In this document: piece by piece, positions 56,904-64,000 of the stretch
Layout of the letters: each line of letters begins with the position of its first letter
Position numbering within the stretch: position 1 is the stretch's first letter
Assembly (NCBI GenBank): GCA_027605045.1
Contig: JAQFWX010000005.1
Coordinates: 1,178,001-1,242,000 of the forward strand
Direction of reading: 5' to 3'
DNA from: Phallus indusiatus
Taxonomy: Eukaryota > Basidiomycota > Agaricomycetes > Phallales > Phallaceae
DNA: 64,000 nucleotides
Made by a program: the position numbers and the translations under genes
The notes under the pieces: generated by a model
The model's input: the letters and a program-made list of their open reading frames with translations, nothing else
What the model was told of the DNA's origin: nothing
Database searches by the model: none

Positions 56904-58687
56904 ATGACTCCTACTTTCCTTTACATTTCCGCTCTTTTCTTCGTCTCTTCTTTCACCCTCGTCGCGGGACACGTCGCGCTATGGGATGAGAGTATGTTCG
57001 GCCGTTGCGGTAATAACAATATTTGTGGTTTGTAGCTTTTTTGTCCTCCGATAAAGACGTCTCGATCACTAATTGCGACAACTAGCTAACACCGAGCAGC
57101 CGATTAACCCGTTACAGAATCTTCCCTTCGACCAATGGTGAACGCTGCCATCTTTTATCTTTTCCCGAAATTTTACTGAAAAACTGTCGCTTGATAGGTG
57201 GTGGCATGGCTATCTGGACTTCCCTCCAGTCAACGATTCCGTCATGTCCCTTCCTGCCGGTGGTACTGCAACCGTGCAACTTGCAGGCAATGTTGCTTTC
57301 ACTAAGCTTGGTCCGAAAGTATCTTCGGGCGCGGAATGGCCTGGAGGTATGATAGAATAACTATCTTGCTCCTCTTCCCTTTTTTTTTCTTATCCAAATC
57401 GCAGGCGCTCTTCCCGGTACAAAGGATGAATCCATCGTGAGCGACACATACTGGAATGATGGCAACGCCGGAAGTATGTACTTTATTACACTTGGGCTGC
57501 AAAATAGCTCTATGCTTATAACATTTCCATTTCAGACCTTCACACCACAGGGAAAGCAGATGTCAACGGTTGTGCTCTCTCTATCGCGTATACAGATGAT
57601 CCCAAAGCCGTACGTCCAGAAGACTTTGTCGTTTTCTCCGTTCAACATCTCTGCGTCTGGCACCGTGACACCGACTTTGCTATCCCTGCCGACATGCCTC
57701 CTTGCCCGAACGGAAAGTGCATGTGTTCTTGGTGGTGGATCCACAACAGTAATGGCGGCTCCGATCAGAATGTAAGAGTCTTTTCCCTTTAGCGTTGTCG
57801 CTGTGGAATATCCCTCCTGAGATTTTCTCCAGTATCAAACAGCGTTTCAATGTAATATTACGCACGCCCCTGGACAGCACATCTCTACCACCCCTGTTGG
57901 AAAACCCGTCCCCCCTGTAAACTGTAAAGGAGATGCTTCCCAGTGCATCAAAGGTCCCAAAATGCCGATGGTGAGTGATTTATTTATACTTAAATCCAGA
58001 TGTAGTTTCTAAAAAAAGATTGATCTCTAGTATTGGAAAAACCAAGTAAGGAACGAATGCTCTTTTAATTTAGCATACGCTTACAGATGCTGAACTAGGA
58101 CTGCAACAACATGCCTAATCCTGGCCATGATGCTCCCAGCTACAACGACTACTACGGGTTTTACCAAGGAGCTCAGAATGATATTTTTGAGACTGTTAAT
58201 GAATCTAACTATACTTGCCCTCAAAGCAAGGCTCGTAAGTCTGCGCCGCTCACCTCATTCTCATTCCCAAAGGTTTCACATTCTGATTCCGTGTTTTTTT
58301 TTAGCTGGAGTGTTTGCTACCCAAACCAAAGTTCAGATCCCCAGTCAGAATCAAACCTCTCCAGAGCCTGTAGCCAAGTCTTCGTCCCATTCAGCTGGCT
58401 CTCATTCGTCATCCGCGACGGTGCACTCAACCGTCGCTCCAGTTTCAGCTCCGGCTCCAACCCATTCGTCATCCTCCTCCAGAATGCACAAAGTCACGAC
58501 GAGCATTGTTAAAGCCTCTTCCACCCAATCCGAGGCTCATGCCACCAAGTCTGCTACCGAAGAGTCTGAACCCGAAAAAACACCCTCTTCCTGCGAAGCA
58601 GAGCATACGTCTTCTAAGAAGAGATCTTCGGTCCGCAGGCACTCGGCAATGAAACGACGGATTCTCTCCCATTCATTTCACTCTTAG
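56904..58687 (+). CDS. Secreted AA14-type lytic polysaccharide monooxygenase (candidate)
   Basis: AA14 enzymes are copper monooxygenases that oxidise xylan bound to cellulose. Nine exons give about 427 residues: 56904-57009, 57086-57137, 57198-57346, 57405-57473, 57536-57771, 57833-57970, 58031-58045, 58099-58234 and 58305-58687. The signal peptide ends before a histidine (VAG then HVALWDESMFG), so His1 can form the copper brace. QNLPFDQWWWHGYLDFPP, DFVVFSVQHLCVWHRDTDF, CMCSWWWIHNS and DYYGFYQGAQ follow the AA14 order. A Ser/Thr-rich tail of about 110 residues replaces any binding module. The first donor is uncertain (57004 or 57010, two residues' difference). Exon 7 is a 15-nt micro-exon. 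The family call is from memory of conserved blocks. Confidence 0.78.
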
Positions 58688-59118
58688 AAACTCAACTTAT
58701 TAGATTAACCTAATGAACAGCGAACAAAGAAGGAGACTGCAATAGACAGCCTTTCTATTAACTCGCTTGTTCAACGCGGTTAAGAAACAACAAAACCGCA
58801 TTTATATACCCCCCACTCGTCGTATTCTTCCAAGTTTGAAGATTACATTCCGTCACGCATTGTTCTGTTTTGAATCTTTTTTTTGTTTTGCCTTCTTTTT
58901 TTGATTACTCTGTTTCGTGTGTTCTGTCTGTTGTCCGTTGTCTGGAAACTTCGTTTTGTCTCGCGGCTTGCTGCTTTTTCATACCCTCATTCAATAAAAT
59001 GAGGATCAGGTAGTACTCAGGAATAGTCCTATCGGTATTAGTACATAAAAAACATCTGACTGGATCTCTCAATACACTTGTTGGTTTGCCTTTATACACG
59101 TTGTCCGACGACGGAATC
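58688..59118. other. Convergent 3' region, AA14 / SDR copy 2
   Basis: T-rich spacer with several long T runs (58876-58900) suited to 3' ends. No exon or structured element is supported. Confidence 0.55.
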
Positions 59119-60620
59119 TCAATCATAAAACATCCCTCCGTTAATACTCAACGATTGACCTGAATACAGTTAATACATTACAGTTAATACATATATGCTA
59201 AGTTATTGGTTATGCGTTCTAACAAACCCACCTGTGATAAATTTGGCCTCTTCTTTGATAAGATGTGATACAAGTCCAGCGATATCTTTAGGCGGAACTA
59301 CTGGAAAATCGACGGGAGGTAAACCTAGTTTAATTTGCTATATTTAGTGAACGGAGTCACGCAGTGGTTTTATTATAAATCCGGAAACAACCTTCTTTAG
59401 CACGTTGATCTTGTACTTGATGAACTAGACAATGATAAAATTAAATCAGCCATCATGGTCAAATAAGTTTTCAAAGTTGACACATTGAACATATTGAATG
59501 AATTCTTCCATCCAAAGAGAAATATGCAACATACATACATTCGGGGATGTCAATTGCACCGGGGGCGTAAGTATTCACCGTGATACCATGTTTTTTCCAT
59601 TCAGCAGCTAACAGGGAAGGTGGTTGTCAGTTTGAATGCATACTAAAAAAAGGACTTGAAAGGAGGGGATGGGGTTTGTTGATTAAATTTTACCTGCTGC
59701 TTGAGTTAACCCCCGAATTGCAAATTTACTGGCTGAATAGGCTGCCCAGTCCGCAGCAGCTATTATATTTATGTATTATACGCATTTCAGTAAAAAAGCG
59801 AAACTTGAATTCAAACGTCCACAGGGTGATGGCTTGAAAGGGGAAGTGAGACTGAGTGAGGCGACATTACCTTGTTTTCCGGAAATCGAAGTGGCACCTG
59901 TAGCAAAAAAGACACTAACGGCATAACTAATTCGATTCGAAGGTTGACTTATTTTGGGAGAAAAGCGTGCTGACCGATTATACGGCCGCCCCACCCTTGT
60001 TTGATCATTTGAATGGCAGCGTGTTTGAAGGACAAGAATGTGCTACGGAGATTATATTGGATAACTTCGTCCCACTCCTCCGCAGGAGCTATAACGGGAA
60101 GGAAGGGCAAAATCAGACATGTGAAGTGAAAGAGAGAAAAGAGAGAAGAGTTTCATTCTTTCTTTGAAAGGCGATAAGAGATCTAAATTACATACTTTCT
60201 ATGATAGGGCTTGATTTCCCGAGAGCCGCGTTTGCAACTAACTAAAAGAAGAAATGCCCCAAAGGCAAGGACAATTTTCTTTTTTGAAAAAAAGAGATTC
60301 CGGTTTGAACTCCAACGCACCACATCCAAACGCCCCAAGAGCCCCACCGTTGTGTTCACGAGCTGACGGACATCACCTTCTTCGAATGGATTACACACCA
60401 CCACAGTGCATTTACCACCCTTTGCAGAGATATTATCTGAAATCCGATGGAGTGCGTCGACGTTATCGGCCCTGTCGCTGATAACCACGTTTAAACCTTC
60501 TTCTGCGAAACGATAAGCGATTGCTTCCCCGACGCCTTCTACGGCACCAGTTATGATCGCGACCCGGATGTCTGTTGAAGCTTGAGGTTCTTGGCTGCTC
60601 CGATCTGAGACCAGGACCAT
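59119..60620 (-). CDS. Short-chain dehydrogenase/reductase (acetoin/diacetyl-reductase-like), copy 2
   Basis: Paralog of the SDR at 50.5-51.8 kb. Nine exons give 261 residues: 60324-60620, 60196-60241, 59975-60088, 59871-59897, 59694-59759, 59539-59607, 59392-59424, 59232-59324 and 59119-59159. Motifs are TGAVEGVGEAIA (the second Gly of the TGxxxGxG site kept, Ala-Arg replaced), VANAALGKS, GATSISGKQ, YSASKFAIRGLTQAA, NTYAPGAIDIPE and ITGQSLSINGGMFYD. Seven exon lengths equal those of copy 1 (46, 114, 27, 66, 69, 33 and 41 nt), but introns are longer here (67-114 nt). NAA replaces the usual NAG, so the active-site architecture may be altered. Substrate unknown. Confidence 0.87.
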
Positions 60621-62040
60621 GGTATAGAGTTGACTTCGAAAAGAGAATGAAATGAAAGTGGGTGGTGGTGGTTATTCCGATTCAGGAGATACCTTTGATA
60701 ACGAGATTGCTCTTGTTGTGGATTTAATTATTTTAATCGTGTGTGAGAAGCGGTATATTATTGATTGGCAGCCACTCTAGGCTGATGTCCATTGGAGTGT
60801 GGACTACAAAGTAGCCGCACTAATGATGATTGTCCCAGGATACATGACTGGCAGAAGGGCAATGCGTGCGAAAGAACAAGAGAATTGAAAATCGGAAGGA
60901 AAAGAAGCTGTAAGCTCTTTTCCAGTTGCGGTGCCTTTGTCCATGGCGGATGTATCTTTTGGGTCTGTTTGAAAATGCTGTTCAAATTAGGCGTTGTGAT
61001 AGAAAGCCAATTTGAAACTAACACTAACATGCCATGGACACTTACTTAAAGCAGGCTTAAAAGACAATGGACAACCACTGCATTTCGGATCTCTGGCACC
61101 CATAAACGTCAAACAGAAACAGATATAGTACCCGATTGCGCATCAAAAGAGAAAAAAACGGAACTTCTTTGGATGCTGTGTAACTTCCTTCCAAAGAATG
61201 AATTTACATATGTATGTAGATTACTTACTAAAAGAACATACGTACATATTCTTTTTTTCTTTTTCTTCCCGTTTCTTCGCGGGTGTGCTTCTAAATCCCT
61301 ATCACGCGCGGCGTGTGCACCATCGAAAGTTCCTATTCGTCCGTTGTATAAGTGGTGTAAGTAGTGTGATAGAAAAACGCTTGGAAGAAAGGGGAAATGT
61401 GAGCTCGGATCGTTGGAGATTAGTAACGCCGGGTCTGTGAACATTTATTCGGTGAGAAGATGGGGAACGGTGTTCTGTGTGTTCTGTGAGTTGCCATCAT
61501 CTGTTTCGACTTTTTTTTCTTTTCGCGGCCATAAAATACGTATGGTGATATGACACGTATTGGGATGATGCGTGTACGAGCGAACACACGGTCGATGCGT
61601 GATGGATCTTATTTTTTTTTGTTGTTAATGTTATGTGTATGAGTTTCGAGGATCTTTCTGATATCAATCGCTGTTATTGTTGTGAGTTGCGAGTTGCGAG
61701 TTGCGAGTTGCAGGTTGCCGTCACTTCGAAGAACAGTGATTTTGTTTCCCGTTAACGTTAACCGAGACAGTAATTTTGCAACAATTTACTGAATGGATGA
61801 CATTGGACAACACTAAAATATAATCAAAATCATTATCAAGTGGATAATTTGAATGACGTTGATTGTTGCGAGTAGTAGTATTGGGCTCGCCGCCAGCGAT
61901 GCCGGGTCCACGAACGCCCATTGACCGCATCATCCACTTTTGACTATCATAATTACCCGACTACCACTACGACACGTCGAGGCAACGATCGCCTAGACGT
62001 CTGCCCAACCGACAACTAAACTTTTTTTTTGCAATTAACC
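60621..62040. other. Gene-poor divergent interval
   Basis: About 1.4 kb with no supported gene; contains C/T-rich runs (61250-61275), a short tandem repeat at 61684-61711, and a 9-T run just before the KGD2 start codon. Promoters of SDR copy 2 and KGD2 should lie at its ends. Confidence 0.5.
61684..61711. repeat. Four exact copies of a 7-bp repeat
   Basis: The heptamer GAGTTGC occurs four times head to tail, flanked by a degenerate fifth copy (AGGTTGC). It lies in non-coding DNA about 330 bp upstream of KGD2. Confidence 0.95.
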
Positions 62041-63927
62041 ATGTTTTCAAAACGAATTATCAGTATTGCACGAACACAGACTACGAGAGGTCTTGCCAAT
62101 CGGTGAGTGTGCAATAATTCTTTTTGTTGCGATGACGAGTCTTTGGTAACTGAGTGCATGAAAAATGGATTTTAGCAATGCACTAAAAGGCTTTACTATC
62201 TTGCGCTCGCAATTCCATACTTCATTAAAATTGCTCGGTGTGTCTTTTTTTTTTAAAAAAAAGGCATTGGAAATGGTGTTAATAAATGGTGTCAAAAATC
62301 AGAGGCCGAGACTGTACAAGTCCCGCAAATGGCAGAATCTATTAGTGAAGGCACATTAAAGCAATGGCAGAAGAAAGTTGGAGATTTTGTGAAACAAGAC
62401 GAAGAAATTGCAACCATCGAGACTGACAAGGTGCTGCGTTTTTAAACAGTACAGGGTATACTTAGGGTTCTCACACGGGGGCGTAGATAGATGTATCTGT
62501 CAACGCACCCAAGTCTGGAAAGATCGTTGAGCTTCTTGCGAATGAAGAGGATACGGTGACTGTTGGACAGGACTTGTTCCGAATTGAGCCCGGTGAACAA
62601 GGCCAGGAAGGTGAGTGTTTCTGTCCGCTTTGGTAGTCTGCTTTGCTTACTTCCTTCTAGAGTCAAAACCTGCAGAGAAGCCTGCAGATAAAGAAGAACC
62701 CGCTCCTTCGCCAGAGGTAGAGGATAAGACAGAACCAAAGGACCAACAGGTAGGTTGTGAATGGTACAGTTTCAGCTCAAACAGACCGACGATCGGGAAT
62801 TTGTAGGTTCAAAAGGACGTTGGAAAACCACCTCAGCCAAGTAAAGAGGAAGAGCCTTCGAAACCTGAGCGAAAGTCGGAGAAGCACGGACGACCAAAAA
62901 GCGAGCCAGAGCCTAAACTTCCCAAAGAAAAAGAAGCTAAATCAGCACAACCCGCGGCGGCGCCTGGTAGCAGAAATGAAACCCGGGTGAGTAAAAATTC
63001 AAATGGTTAATACGAGTTTAGAAAAGTGATAGTAGTATTTATAGGTGAAAATGAACCGGATGCGACTTCGAATTGCAGAACGGTTGAAGGAGTCACAAAA
63101 CAATGCGGCGTCACTGACGACCTTCAACGAGATTGACATGTCTGCGCTGATGGCTTTCAGATCGAAATTCAAAGACGAGATCTTGAAGAAGCATGACGTC
63201 AAATTAGGGTTTATGGGTGCTTTCGCTCGAGCTTGCTGTTTGGCACTGCAAGAATTACCAGCTGCCAATGCTTCGATTGAGGATGGTGCAGATGGCAAAG
63301 AGATCGTATACCGGGATTATGTTGACGTCAGCGTCGCAGTGGCGACACCCAAAGGGCTCGTTACGCCGGTCGTGAGAAACGCCGAAAGTTTAAGCATAAT
63401 TGGTATTGAAAAGGAGATTACAGCCCTTGGAAAGAAAGCGAGGGACGGTAAACTAACATTAGAGGATATGGCAGGGGGTACATTTACAATGTGAGTTGTC
63501 ACTGCCTATTGAATCCCACCATACATTCATTCACCGGGGAGCTAATAAATCGCCGATAATTTTTTTTAAAATTTTCCTTTTTGCATCCCTTGATGGCTAA
63601 ATTTGATTTCTTATCTCTAGTTCAAATGGAGGCGTGTTCGGAAGCCTTTTCGGAACACCGATCATTAATCTTCCACAAGCAGCTGTGCTTGGTATGCACG
63701 CTATCAAGGACAAAGCGGTGGTGGTTGATGGACAGATAGTCGTGCGGCCAATTATGGTTGTGGCCTTGACTTATGACCACCGGTTGCTGGATGGACGAGA
63801 GGCTGTGACATTCCTTGGTGAGTAAATCTTTCACGGCCTTTTGTCCTTGTATTGATAAAAAATTGGAATAATAGTGCGTGTGAAGGAATACATCGAAGAC
63901 CCGAGCAAGATGTTGCTCGTTGAATAA
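62041..63927 (+). CDS. KGD2: 2-oxoglutarate dehydrogenase E2 (dihydrolipoamide succinyltransferase)
   Basis: Kgd2 transfers succinyl groups from lipoamide to coenzyme A in the mitochondrial 2-oxoglutarate dehydrogenase complex. Nine exons give 446 residues: 62041-62102, 62176-62237, 62303-62430, 62487-62610, 62661-62749, 62807-62986, 63045-63490, 63621-63817 and 63875-63927. The start [19 protein letters not shown] looks like a matrix presequence. A single lipoyl domain follows ([17 protein letters not shown], lipoyl Lys in ATIETDKIDV), then a Pro/Glu/Lys-rich linker with no recognisable E3-binding domain, then the catalytic core ([48 protein letters not shown]). The HxxxDG motif in [12 protein letters not shown] is at about 416-424. 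The end [11 protein letters not shown] is typical. The linker and missing peripheral domain are normal for eukaryotic Kgd2. Confidence 0.96.
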
Positions 63928-64000
63928 ACTGCGAAGCGAGGGTATATCATAATCAAATCATATCAATATCAGACTGTTTTGGATGTTGTACTATAATAAA

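Overview
The window is nuclear DNA of a filamentous basidiomycete fungus, most likely an agaricomycete. Genes are dense on both strands and cut by very many short introns. I could place about 175 introns, mostly 47-75 nt, with GT(A/G)NGT donors and CTRAY-type branch points. The gene content fits too: an AA14-type lytic polysaccharide monooxygenase, a Crinkler-header kinase, an HNH_2-type fungal protein and a full set of fungal housekeeping genes. Exon joins were made by hand so that reading phase and family motifs both hold. I ran no alignment or database search.

Layout. 1-5.2 kb is accessory: the 3' part of a Crinkler-like kinase gene with a duplicated header, a broken PIF1-type helicase copy and gene-poor sequence. 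5.2-21.3 kb is housekeeping: 2,3-bisphosphoglycerate-independent phosphoglycerate mutase, an Atg27-like protein, glutathionyl-hydroquinone reductase, a Mam33/p32 protein, a perilipin-like candidate, the Vps3/TGFBRAP1 tethering subunit and Ubc4. 21.3-25.8 kb is accessory, with one apparently intact HNH_2-type gene and a decayed relative. 25.8-50 kb is dense: Cue3/ASCC2, RPA3, Rli1/ABCE1, Pin4/Par14, Snt1, PIG-S, a BTB protein, a Gbp2-like RNA-binding protein, Tps2, protein-L-isoaspartate methyltransferase and the prenyltransferase alpha subunit. 50.5-64 kb holds two paralogous short-chain dehydrogenases around homoserine dehydrogenase, a probable non-coding snoRNA host gene, a short MetE-like protein and the AA14 gene, and ends with the 2-oxoglutarate dehydrogenase E2 gene.

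The most interesting item is at about 53.65-54.26 kb. It has no usable ORF but reads as four short exons separated by three introns of 155-162 nt. Each intron carries one C/D-box snoRNA-like element, with guide matches to 25S, 18S and 25S rRNA at the sites served by yeast snR78, snR77 and snR73. In yeast all three belong to one polycistronic cluster (snR72-78).

Other points. Six introns are best explained as GC-AG introns. Three conserved genes between 49.1 and 55.2 kb each need exactly one extra base to stay in frame, which looks more like local consensus error than biology. Methionine and threonine metabolism is represented by two neighbours, Hom6 and the MetE-like gene, on either side of the snoRNA host. 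Several gene pairs share very short divergent promoters (44 bp for PIG-S/BTB, 162 bp for RLI1/PIN4).
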